The notes beneath the pieces were generated by a model that did not search any database, was not told where the DNA came from, and was given only the letters and a program-made list of their open reading frames with translations. A DNA stretch of 64,000 bases from Paenibacillus spongiae (lineage in GTDB: Bacteria; Bacillota; Bacilli; Paenibacillales; Paenibacillaceae): contig NZ_CP091430.1 in the NCBI RefSeq assembly GCF_024734895.1, positions 5,102,501-5,166,500 on the forward strand. Reading direction: 5' to 3'. The translations under genes were made by a program, and so were the position numbers. Shown here piece by piece: positions 8,625-16,282 of this stretch (positions are counted from its first letter, which is position 1; each line of letters opens with the position of its first letter).

Positions 8625-10154
8625 TCAAAAAGTGCTGGATCGATTGGTGGCCGGACACCATCTGGATTTCTTGAGGAAAGATAGCAGGAGGGTAATGGCT
8701 TCTGGGGTGTGTATGCGGTCAAGCGCGTCTACCGTAATAGACGGAACATATCGATAACGGTCAGTCAGAGCGGACTTCAGGGCCGGGATGGCTTGCTCCG
8801 CAAGCGGACCCATTCGGGCGATCGAAAGCCCCGCTTGGAAACGGATAAAATCCTGTGGATCCTGAAGAAGGACTTTGCATACCGCTTCAATCGCCTCTGA
8901 GTCACCCGTTCGCATGATGCCAAAGGCTTCTACTGCATGCTGGCGGACGAATGGAGACGAATCCTGCAGGAGCTCGATCAGCATCGGAATCGCGACAGAG
9001 GCTTCCTGGCCGATCTCTCCCAATGCTAGAGCCGCGTAAGCGCGGGCGTCTCCTGCCCCTTCTCCTTCTTCGAGCAATGCGATCAATGCCGGAACCGCCT
9101 CCGGACCGCATTCGATCAGGCCATGTGCCGCATTGCAGGCGGTCGGATGGAATGAAGATCGCAAGCCTTCGACTAAGGATGCAATCGCCTCCGTTCCTAT
9201 CGCTCCAAGTGCATAGGCCGCGTTAAGGGAAATCCCTTCGTCCGTATCGTACAAAAGACGCGCCAGATCGGGTATCGCTTCAGCGGCGGCGGCTCCCAGC
9301 AGCCCGATATCGTCAATAGCCCTTAGACGGATATGACGATCCTCGGCATTCAGATTGTCCCGATAGACCTTCAAGCTGTCCTGCTCCTCCGATATGATGC
9401 CTTCAGACGCAGCAGCAGCGTATGGTTCCGTGTTCGACGGGCTTCCTGAGAGCCAGTTCCAGTAGGATTGCCACTGCAAGCGGTGCTCATCAATTCCTTT
9501 CAGATCGGATGGAGGGATCCAGACCGGATTTCGATTATCCCATTCGGGCGCGGCCGGAGCTTCCATGCGGAAGAATTGGAACTTAAACATGTAACGGTCG
9601 ATGTTCGAGACATTCTCGGTTGCCGTATGCCATAAATTATAATCGATCAATGCCAGCGTTCCCGCCTTTCCGCAAACTCGAAGCCATGACTCCGATTCAT
9701 CGCCGCGAAGATTATAGTAGTTCTGAGTGCCGGGCATAATGGACGACGGCCCCATGTCGGGCGTTACGTCCTGGGTGTAATAAAAGATTAAGGCCGACCA
9801 AGGGCGGTGGTTGCGTATTTTCTCATTGAACCAATAGTTATCCTTGTGCCAGAACACGCTGCCGGTTCCTTGCTTGGTCAGATGCCCGTGTCTATGGCTG
9901 CTCATGATGTATCCGCTTCCAAGAAGGCTGGTCAGCGCCCCTCGAACGGTCGGATGCTCGAAGATCTCCCCGATCTGGGGGATACGCGGCAGAAGATTAT
10001 TACCCACATTGCCTTCCCGGTCGTATACCTCCTCGATTTGTTTCAGAATGCTTTCATGAAATGAGGCTGGAAGTTCCGCGTTCAAGATCAGATAACCGTT
10101 CGTAATAAATTGCTGAATCTGTTCATCAGATAATAGCGTCAGCCTGTTGCTCAT
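8625..10154 (-). CDS. phytanoyl-CoA dioxygenase (PhyH) domain fused to HEAT repeats
   Basis: 509 residues. The N-terminal half is a PhyH-type Fe(II)/2-oxoglutarate oxygenase: the HxD pair lies in FWHKDNYWF (about residues 103-105) and the distal His in YNLWHTATENV (about 176). From about residue 270 to 490 there are HEAT/PBS-lyase-like repeats of about 35-40 residues, each ending in patterns such as AAYALGAIG, AYAALALGEIG and AVEAFGIM. The start is ATG 10154 or GTG 10157, both after GAGGGG. HEAT repeats usually bind proteins, so the oxygenase may be targeted to a partner; that is inference. Single gene with its own terminator. Confidence 0.88.
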   Translation of the reverse strand: MSNRLTLLSDEQIQQFITNGYLILNAELPASFHESILKQIEEVYDREGNVGNNLLPRIPQIGEIFEHPTVRGALTSLLGSGYIMSSHRHGHLTKQGTGSVFWHKDNYWFNEKIRNHRPWSALIFYYTQDVTPDMGPSSIMPGTQNYYNLRGDESESWLRVCGKAGTLALIDYNLWHTATENVSNIDRYMFKFQFFRMEAPAAPEWDNRNPVWIPPSDLKGIDEHRLQWQSYWNWLSGSPSNTEPYAAAASEGIISEEQDSLKVYRDNLNAEDRHIRLRAIDDIGLLGAAAAEAIPDLARLLYDTDEGISLNAAYALGAIGTEAIASLVEGLRSSFHPTACNAAHGLIECGPEAVPALIALLEEGEGAGDARAYAALALGEIGQEASVAIPMLIELLQDSSPFVRQHAVEAFGIMRTGDSEAIEAVCKVLLQDPQDFIRFQAGLSIARMGPLAEQAIPALKSALTDRYRYVPSITVDALDRIHTPEAITLLLSFLKKSRWCPATNRSSTF

Positions 10155-10225
10155 CACCCATCGCTCCCCTCGATAATCAGCGTTATTGAAGCTTGAATAT
10201 TATATTCGACGTTATTATATTATTT

Positions 10226-10255
10226 AATTTACTGTTATTATATATAATTTGTCAA
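10226..10255 (-). promoter_or_regulatory. putative promoter of the PhyH-HEAT gene
   Basis: On the minus strand TTGACA (10250-10255) is followed 18 bases later by TAAATT (10226-10231). Two direct copies of GTTATTATAT (plus strand, starts 10211 and 10234, 23 bases apart) flank the -10 and could be operator half-sites. Confidence 0.45.
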
Positions 10256-10354
10256 GGAGTAATTAAACAGTTTTGGTACCGGTAAAGGGCCTCAATTATG
10301 GATGCAATCACGCCGTTTTTCGCGCATCGCGGACGAGCGAGCTGGTTTCCGGCT

Positions 10355-10547
10355 CTGTAAGACCGATTTTCGGCGTTACAGACCCGCTCGGCCTCGCCGC
10401 GCCTGGCTGTATCGCCTTTTTAAGGTCTTACAGCTTTCCTTCGGCCGCACGCGTGAGCTGATCCGGCTCTGTAAGACCGATTTCCGGCGTTACAGACCCG
10501 TTCGATCGCACCACGGCCGGCTGTAGAGCCGTTTTTCGGTCATACAG
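10355..10547. repeat. cluster of four related 27-base hairpins
   Basis: Four units at 10355-10381, 10407-10433, 10469-10495 and 10521-10547, each exactly 27 bases, of the form CTGTA...CCG/CC...CGG/GG...TACAG. Start-to-start spacing is 52, 62 and 52, so a two-hairpin block of 114 bp has been duplicated. The first and third units differ at one base. Their function is unknown; they resemble REP-type dispersed palindromes. Confidence 0.8.
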
Positions 10548-10586
10548 CCGGATGTTGGTATATGTAGCTGTATACTCCCCTAAGCA

Positions 10587-10618
10587 CCAAAAACCACGAT
10601 ATGGATCGCGGTTTTTGG
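10587..10618. terminator. hairpin with A/T flanks, possible bidirectional terminator
   Basis: CCAAAAACC and GGTTTTTGG form the arms together with CGAT/ATCG around a 4-base loop. No gene ends nearby on either strand, so it may belong to an unrecognised short transcript from the hairpin cluster. Confidence 0.4.
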
Positions 10619-10842
10619 CTAGGTATCTTGATCGCTGCGTATGATGAACGACTCGCATCTTAACTCCTGCATACAATGGTGTTTCATTGCCTGTTTACAG
10701 GATACGATGATCTCCCGATTACTCCACTCATGGATAAACTATATCTTGATTACAGCGCCGTACACATTGATAACTCACTCCACCACTCCTGCACAACGGA
10801 GAGGCTGCGAGCAAGGACCACCACGGTCAACAACACTCAATA

Positions 10843-11170
10843 GATCAATAAGTCAGCCTTCAACCGATCAACTGGTCAACAGGGATCAATAAGTCAGCCT
10901 TTAACCGGTTAACTGGTCAACAGGGATCAATAAGTCAACCTTTAACCGGTTAACTGGTCAACAGGGATCAATAAGTCAACCTTTAACCGGTTAACTGGTC
11001 AACAGGGATCAATAAGTCAGCCTTTAACCCGTTAACTGGTCAACAGGGATCAATAAGTCAGCCTTTAACCGGTTAACTGGTCAACAGGGATCAATAAGTC
11101 AACCTTTAACCGGTTAACTGGTCAACAGGGATCAATAAGTCAGCCTTTAACCGGTTAACTGGTCAACAAG
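10843..11170. repeat. 41-bp tandem repeat, eight copies
   Basis: Eight head-to-tail units of exactly 41 bases, each starting GATCAATAAGTC. Middle copies vary only at a few positions (for example GTCAGCC versus GTCAACC). Each typical unit contains the 12-base palindrome TTAACCGGTTAA. The first and last units are the most diverged, as expected for expansion by slippage or unequal exchange. There are no spacers, and 41 is not a multiple of 3, so it is neither CRISPR nor coding. Confidence 0.97.
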
Positions 11171-11224
11171 GCTCAACAGCCTCCCGCTTTCACCGCCTCT
11201 TCTGTTAAAGCACGCCGTATGCGA

Positions 11225-12079
11225 TCAAGAGAGCGACTCCTCCCCTAACCCATACTGTCTGCGGAATTGAACCGGAGTCATTCCGGCAAGCTTGCGGAAG
11301 GTATGGACGAAGTGGCTGTCGTCTTGAAAGCCGACAGCGGCCGAGATTCCCTTGACCGTCCTGCCCTGCTCCGACAACAGCAGTTCCTTCGATTTCTGAA
11401 TGCGGAATTGAACCAAATATTGATAAGGACTCATGCCCCAGCTCTTGCGAAACAAGGTGTTCAAATATTGGGGGCTGACCCCAAGCGTTTCCGCCATCCG
11501 GGCAAGCCCCAGCTCCGGGTCCCCGAATTCCTCCTCGATCAATAGGTAAATCGGCGTCAGCCTCTCATGCCCCTTGGACAGCGACTGCTGCCCGCTGGAT
11601 TGCCCGAAGCGCTTCAGCTGCGATAAGAAATCATACACCTCCAGCGATCCGTTCACGCCGGATAGATCGAAGCTGTAGCGAATTTTTTCACTGTAATGCT
11701 CATGGATGTCCGATAGCGGACAGCCCGTCTCCCAGCTCAGCGGCTGCATATGCTGCAGATCCAGGGAAGCGGTGATGGGATTGGCCAGTGCGCCGTCGAA
11801 GGTCACGAACCATACCGACCATCTCTCCGTCTCGGCATGGTAGCTGTGAGGGACGTTCGGCTTGAGCAGAATCCCCTGATTTGGATACAGTTTGACGGCT
11901 CGTCCGTTAACCGTAAACTCTCCGCATCCTTCCACCGTATGCAGCCAGTGAAACGTATGATAGCCGCTCTCTCTGACGATGACATTCTGATGCTCCGAAT
12001 AGCCGATGCTGGTCAGATGAAGCGGCAGGCGCTTATCCCATTCCGTGGAAACAAAATGTCTGCCGTACGATGTGCTCAT
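11225..12079 (-). CDS. AraC family transcriptional regulator
   Basis: 284 residues. The N-terminal cupin-like sensor domain includes FHWLHTVEGCGEFTVNGRAVKLYPNQGILLKPNVPHSY. The C-terminal 100 residues hold two helix-turn-helix motifs (LARMAETLGVSPQYLNTLFRKSWGMSPYQYL and VKGISAAVGFQDDSHFVHTFRKLAGMTPVQFR). An AGGTGAGG ribosome-binding site precedes the ATG. It is transcribed divergently from the oxidoreductase/isomerase pair starting at 12210, so it probably activates that operon in response to a sugar; this is inference from position. Confidence 0.93.
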   Translation of the reverse strand: MSTSYGRHFVSTEWDKRLPLHLTSIGYSEHQNVIVRESGYHTFHWLHTVEGCGEFTVNGRAVKLYPNQGILLKPNVPHSYHAETERWSVWFVTFDGALANPITASLDLQHMQPLSWETGCPLSDIHEHYSEKIRYSFDLSGVNGSLEVYDFLSQLKRFGQSSGQQSLSKGHERLTPIYLLIEEEFGDPELGLARMAETLGVSPQYLNTLFRKSWGMSPYQYLVQFRIQKSKELLLSEQGRTVKGISAAVGFQDDSHFVHTFRKLAGMTPVQFRRQYGLGEESLS

Positions 12080-12209
12080 ACCTCACCTCTAGTTTCATTT
12101 TCTTATACCACATATGTAATATATTATATTTTATTCCCATAGTACTTGAACTACAATAGGAGCGAAAGTTGAATTATATTATATCCTTCCGATTGGAGTG
12201 GAGAAGCGC

Positions 12210-13181
12210 ATGACAGTAAAGCTTGGATTTGTCGGAACTGGCGGTATTGCGAATCATCACCTGAAGAACTTGATGCAAATGGATGGGATCTCGTTACAAG
12301 CATTCTGCGATGTGGATATTCAACGCGCACAGAAAGCGGCATCCGAGCATAATGGAGCGAAGGCCTACTCCAATCTGGATGAGATGCTGGACAGCAATCA
12401 GCTGGACGGCGTATACGTATGTGTTCCTCCAATGGCTCACGGCGATGCCGAGCATAAATTAGTCGAACGGGGAATACCATTCCTCGTCGAGAAGCCCCTT
12501 GGCATAGACCGGAACATCCCGAATGCCATCAATCAAGCGGTCAAAGACAAGAAGCTCATTACCTCTGTAGGCTATCACTGGCGTTATAACGAATCCTCAA
12601 GCATGGCCAAGCAGCTGCTGGCCGACAGCAAGCCCGGAATGTCCCTCGGCTATTGGATGGGCGGCATGCCGATGGTTCCGTGGTGGAGAGTTCAGAACGG
12701 CTCCGGCGGACAATTCGTGGAACAGACTACGCATATTGTGGACTTGCTTCGCTATACGTGCGGAGAGGTGCGTGAAGTTTATGCCGCGTACTCCCTTCAG
12801 GTGATGGACAAACAGGTGGAAGGCACCGATGTTGCCGATGTTGGTTCTGTCACGATGAAGATGGCTAACGGCATGATCGCCACGATCTCCAATACATGCC
12901 TGCTCCCAATCGGGCATCATGTCGGACTCGACATCTATACGAACAAAGGCGTGCTGGAGCTTCGCAGCGATGCGCTCCGCGAGCTGACTCCGGAAGGAAC
13001 GAAGACGCACCCGAACGTGGCAAATCCTTATTTCGTCGAAGACGAAGCGTTCATCTACGCCCTGCGCACAGGCGACTCCTCACGCATCTTGTCCGATTAC
13101 GAGGATGCCCTTAAGACGCATGACGTTACAATCGCGGCCAATGAATCGGCCATTTCCGGCCAACCGGTTACGTTAGGTTAG
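12210..13181 (+). CDS. Gfo/Idh/MocA family oxidoreductase
   Basis: 323 residues. Rossmann motif KLGFVGTGGIANHHLKNL at the N terminus, FLVEKPLGID carrying the EKP motif with the cofactor-side Lys, and GGQFVEQTTHIVDLLRYTCGE with the conserved Asp/His of the substrate domain. The ATG at 12210 follows GGAGTGGAG; a GTG four codons earlier overlaps that site and is less likely. Members oxidise cyclic polyols or sugars with NAD(P). It forms an operon with the hydroxypyruvate-isomerase-like gene 26 bases downstream and is divergent from an AraC regulator. Confidence 0.92.
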   Translation: MTVKLGFVGTGGIANHHLKNLMQMDGISLQAFCDVDIQRAQKAASEHNGAKAYSNLDEMLDSNQLDGVYVCVPPMAHGDAEHKLVERGIPFLVEKPLGIDRNIPNAINQAVKDKKLITSVGYHWRYNESSSMAKQLLADSKPGMSLGYWMGGMPMVPWWRVQNGSGGQFVEQTTHIVDLLRYTCGEVREVYAAYSLQVMDKQVEGTDVADVGSVTMKMANGMIATISNTCLLPIGHHVGLDIYTNKGVLELRSDALRELTPEGTKTHPNVANPYFVEDEAFIYALRTGDSSRILSDYEDALKTHDVTIAANESAISGQPVTLG

Positions 13182-13207
13182 CATTTGATAAGGAGGATAA
13201 CGAGCAT

Positions 13208-13978
13208 ATGAAATATTCCTTATGCATCGGGGCTTACCCGAACCAGGATATCTTCTACCATCTGGAGAAAATCAAGGAGCATGGATTTCACGGATTGGAA
13301 TATTACGCCTGGTGGAACCTGGAGGATTTGAACAAGGTAGCGAAGGAGCAGGAACGCATCGGCGTCGGCATCAGCGCGACCTGCACCAGATTCATCAGCC
13401 TCGTCGACGAATCGCTGCGCGACGCGTATCTGGAAGGAATCCGCGAGACGATTGAAGCATGTAAAATTCTGAATGTCCGTTCCGTCATCTCTCAGACCGG
13501 CAACGTCATTGACGGTATTCCGCGCGATACGCAAAGAAGCGTCATGGTGGAAACGCTCAAGCGCTGCGCCCCGTTGTTCGAGGAAGCAGGCATCGTGCTG
13601 GAGGTCGAGCCGCTCAACGGGCTTGTCGACCATCACGGGCATTTCCTCCAGCGCTCCGACGAATCGGTCGATGTGATCGATCAAGTCGGCAGCCCGAACG
13701 TCAAACTCGTCTTCGACGTCTATCATCAGCAAATTACGGAAGGCAACGTGATCCGTAATGCAACCGGTTACATCGAGCGCATTAACCATTATCACATTGC
13801 GGACAATCCGGGCCGCAAGCAGCCCGGGACGGGCGAGCTCAATTACGTCAACATCCTCCGCGCTATCAAGGATACCGGCTTCAACGGTTTCGTCGGCCTT
13901 GAATGCGGCTATACGATCGATACGGATGCAGCGATCGAGCAGTACAAGAGAGAGATATTAGCGCCAATAGGCGAATAA
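13208..13978 (+). CDS. hydroxypyruvate isomerase-like TIM-barrel protein
   Basis: 256 residues, the usual length. Metal-binding and catalytic segments of the hydroxypyruvate isomerase/sugar epimerase family are present: VLEVEPLNGLVDHHGHFLQ (first metal Glu), LVFDVYHQQ (Asp and His), HYHIADNPGRKQPGTGELNY (His and Gln-like loop) and VGLECGYT (last Glu). It isomerises a small keto-acid or epimerises a keto-sugar in the cytoplasm. AAGGAGG lies ahead of the ATG. A strong terminator follows. The oxidoreductase upstream probably supplies its substrate; the exact compound is unknown. Confidence 0.88.
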   Translation: MKYSLCIGAYPNQDIFYHLEKIKEHGFHGLEYYAWWNLEDLNKVAKEQERIGVGISATCTRFISLVDESLRDAYLEGIRETIEACKILNVRSVISQTGNVIDGIPRDTQRSVMVETLKRCAPLFEEAGIVLEVEPLNGLVDHHGHFLQRSDESVDVIDQVGSPNVKLVFDVYHQQITEGNVIRNATGYIERINHYHIADNPGRKQPGTGELNYVNILRAIKDTGFNGFVGLECGYTIDTDAAIEQYKREILAPIGE

Positions 13979-13998
13979 GATGTCCATCCTATGAAGAA

Positions 13999-14035
13999 GA
14001 AGGAGCCGGTTCCACATGGAATCGGCTCCTTCTTT
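13999..14035 (+). terminator. Rho-independent terminator
   Basis: GAAGGAGCCG pairs with CGGCTCCTTC, extended by TTCC/GGAA around a 4-base loop, followed by TTT. It ends the two-gene operon starting at 12210. Confidence 0.85.
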
Positions 14036-14245
14036 AACCACGTTCAATTGTTCATTCATCAATCCTAATTGTCCGATCACACAACCGCTTGTATTTTCCT
14101 ATACCACAGCCTTGCGATAAATTAGATCATAAAAGGTTCTATGTCCGCAAGCATGCCGCTACAAGGCGGTTTCGTCTGTTCCGCAGTCATCACTCACGTG
14201 CCCAGGGGAATCTGCTGTTCCATTATGCAATATCGTCTCTTCGAT

Positions 14246-14836
14246 TCACCGGATCAAGGGAATGTCTTCTACAAAGTGGATCTCACCCGGAGACATAGAG
14301 GCGATTCGGGCTAGCGAATGAACGCGAACGCCCTTCTGCTCCAGCAGGCTGCGGCCTTCCTGGAAGCTCTTCTCGATGACGCAGCCGACACCCACCAGCT
14401 CTGCTCCCGCTTCATTTACGATATCGACCAGTCCCACAAGTGCCGCCCCCGTTGCCAGAAAATCATCCACGATCAGCACTTTGTCGCCCGGACCCAAATA
14501 TTTCTGGGAGATGCTCACTTGATAGGTCTCCTGACGGGTGAACGAATGCACCGGTGCCGAATACAGCTTCTCCGTGAGCGTAACGGCTTTCTTCTTCTTT
14601 GCATAAACAAACGGAACATCAAGCGCAATCCCCGCCGCCATGGCAAACTGAATGCCGCTTGCCTCGATCGTAAGCACTTTGGTAATGGGCTCGCCGGCAA
14701 ATAGACGCGCGAATTCCCGCCCAATCGCAAGCGCCAGCTTCGTGTCCACCTGATGATTCAAGAATGAATCCACTTTGAGCACCGTATCGGACAGAATCAA
14801 TCCTTCTTGGCGTATACGTTCTTCCAGCAATTTCAT
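14246..14836 (-). CDS. xpt: xanthine phosphoribosyltransferase
   Basis: 196 residues, the same size as Bacillus Xpt. The PRPP-binding motif VLIVDDFLATGAAL, the LTIEASGIQFAMAAGIAL segment and VPFVYAKKKKAVT match the family. It converts xanthine and PRPP to XMP in purine salvage. I take ATG 14836 as start: AAGGAGCGG lies upstream, and the N terminus MKLLEERIRQEG matches the family. No pbuX gene follows. The guanine riboswitch that usually precedes xpt in Bacilli is not visible; a terminator-like hairpin stands in its place. Confidence 0.95.
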   Translation of the reverse strand: MKLLEERIRQEGLILSDTVLKVDSFLNHQVDTKLALAIGREFARLFAGEPITKVLTIEASGIQFAMAAGIALDVPFVYAKKKKAVTLTEKLYSAPVHSFTRQETYQVSISQKYLGPGDKVLIVDDFLATGAALVGLVDIVNEAGAELVGVGCVIEKSFQEGRSLLEQKGVRVHSLARIASMSPGEIHFVEDIPLIR

Positions 14837-14861
14837 ATCCTTAACCGCTCCTTCTATAGAG

Positions 14862-14910
14862 AAAAAAGGACAGTCTCCTTGAGACGTTTCTCTCAAGCGC
14901 AGTCTCTCCT
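14862..14910 (-). promoter_or_regulatory. possible attenuator hairpin in the xpt leader
   Basis: In the minus direction CTTGAGA pairs with TCTCAAG around a 6-base loop, with outer AGGA/TCCT arms, directly followed by TTTTTT. It lies between the putative promoter and the start codon, so it could act as a leader terminator. The internal loop between the stems makes this only a candidate. Confidence 0.4.
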
Positions 14911-14920
14911 GTTTTTACTT

Positions 14921-14948
14921 TGTATAGGTAGTATACATGAATATTCAA
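14921..14948 (-). promoter_or_regulatory. putative sigma-A promoter of xpt
   Basis: TTGAAT (14943-14948) and TATACA (14921-14926) are 16 bases apart on the minus strand, leaving a leader of about 80 bases before the xpt start. Confidence 0.5.
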
Positions 14949-15012
14949 CTTTCTACCTATGGAAGTATTGCCCCTTCACGACACAACGCTTCTTCTGATT
15001 GGCGTTTATATA

Positions 15013-15041
15013 TTGAAAGCTCCGTTCCGGTGTGTCACAAT
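15013..15041 (+). promoter_or_regulatory. putative promoter of aldo/keto reductase gene
   Basis: TTGAAA and CACAAT are separated by 17 bases, about 45 bases ahead of the GTG start at 15085. The -10 is a 4/6 match. Confidence 0.35.
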
Positions 15042-15084
15042 GAATAAGCTACTATTAATGATCGATGCGAGGAGGAATACGCGG

Positions 15085-16002
15085 GTGAGAACGATTAAGC
15101 TTGGAAGCAGTGCCTTAGAGGTACCCGTTATTGCAGTCGGCTGCATGCGTATTAATTCATTGGACAAGGTCCAGGCTGAGCAATTTGTTCAGACTGCGCT
15201 GGAAGAAGGCGCGAATTTCTTCGACCATGCCGATATTTATGGCGGCGGAGCATGCGAGGAAATCTTCGCAGATGCCATACATATGAATGATGACATAAGG
15301 GAGAAGATCATCCTTCAATCCAAGTGCGGCATTCGCAGTGGAATGTTCGACTTTTCCAAGGAGCACATTCTAGAGTCGGTGGACAAAATTTTGAAGCGTC
15401 TAAAAACCGATTATCTCGATATTCTGCTCTTGCACCGTCCGGATACATTGGTAGAACCGGAGGAAGTGGCGGCGGCTTTCGATCAGCTCGAGAGCTCGGG
15501 TAAAGTACGCCATTTCGGCGTATCCAATCAGAATCCGATGCAAATCCAACTGCTGAAGAAGTCGGTAAAGCAGCCGATCGTTGCAAATCAGCTGCAGCTG
15601 AGCATCACCAATGCCACCATGATCTCCAGTGGTTTTAATGTCAATATGGAGAATGCTTCCGCGGTGAACCGCGACGGAAGCATATTGGATTACTGCAGAC
15701 TGAACGATATCACCATTCAGCCGTGGTCGCCATTCCAATACGGATTCTTCGAAGGCGTATTTCTTGGCAACGACAAGTTCCCGGATTTGAATCAGAAGAT
15801 CGATGAAATCGCGGAGAAATACGAAGTGAGCAACACGACCATTGCTATGGCATGGCTGCTGCGCCACCCTGCCCATATGCAGCCGGTTACCGGTACGATG
15901 AATATCGAACGATTGAAAGACTGCTGCAAAGCAAGCGAGATTCAACTAACGCGCGAAGAATGGTATGGCATCTTCCGCGCTGCAGGCAATGTGCTTCCAT
16001 AA
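15085..16002 (+). CDS. aldo/keto reductase, YdhF-like
   Basis: 305 residues. The GTG start is chosen because GGAGGA lies 8 bases ahead; longer in-frame starts lack a site. AKR features: NFFDHADIYGGGACEEIFADAI (catalytic Asp and Tyr), ILQSKCGIR (catalytic Lys), DILLLHRPD (catalytic His), and RHFGVSNQNPMQIQLL. The DHADIYGGG form resembles E. coli YdhF. Such enzymes reduce aldehydes or keto-sugars with NADPH in the cytoplasm. Single gene with a following terminator. Substrate unknown. Confidence 0.9.
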   Translation: MRTIKLGSSALEVPVIAVGCMRINSLDKVQAEQFVQTALEEGANFFDHADIYGGGACEEIFADAIHMNDDIREKIILQSKCGIRSGMFDFSKEHILESVDKILKRLKTDYLDILLLHRPDTLVEPEEVAAAFDQLESSGKVRHFGVSNQNPMQIQLLKKSVKQPIVANQLQLSITNATMISSGFNVNMENASAVNRDGSILDYCRLNDITIQPWSPFQYGFFEGVFLGNDKFPDLNQKIDEIAEKYEVSNTTIAMAWLLRHPAHMQPVTGTMNIERLKDCCKASEIQLTREEWYGIFRAAGNVLP

Positions 16003-16013
16003 AAACTCGAAAC

Positions 16014-16044
16014 AAACAACCTCCGGTCTTTGACCGGAGGTTGT
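16014..16044 (+). terminator. Rho-independent terminator
   Basis: AACAACCTCCGGT and ACCGGAGGTTGTT form perfect arms around a short loop just after the aldo/keto reductase stop. Confidence 0.8.
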
Positions 16045-16164
16045 TATTGCTACTGTCTACATAAGAGGCTTGAACTACTCCATCTGTTCAACCACGCGGC
16101 TACGTCTCGCGGGCGAATGTTCTTCCGGCCCCATGTCGTTCATTACCGTCGAAGGAAGACTTGG

Positions 16165-16213
16165 AGAAAGCGCCTCTCCCTCTTGCCGTGCCGGCATTGG
16201 GAAAGGCGCTTCT
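16165..16213 (-). terminator. probable terminator of oxidoreductase gene
   Basis: In the minus direction AGAAGCGCCTTTCCC and GGGAGAGGCGCTTTCT pair with small mismatches; the tail is T-rich but weak. It lies 70 bases past the stop at 16283. Confidence 0.6.
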
Positions 16214-16282
16214 TTGTCATGCTTTATTAAGAGAGATAAACACTGATAATAACGATATTCTGTCATTTAACCGTGGTGGAAG

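Larger units (their letters stand above)
10158..11224. other. 1067-bp non-coding block with two repeat systems
   Basis: No supported gene. It holds an AT-rich promoter region for the PhyH-HEAT gene, a cluster of four 27-base hairpins (10355-10547), a hairpin at 10587-10618 and eight 41-base tandem repeats (10843-11170). Frames through the 41-base array shift at each unit, so the array is not coding. Confidence 0.8.

Noticed and set aside
10843-11170. CRISPR array
   Set aside because: The 41-base units abut one another with no unique spacers, and no cas genes are near.
14837-15000. purine riboswitch ahead of xpt
   Set aside because: I looked for the conserved joining segments of the purine aptamer and did not see them on the minus strand.
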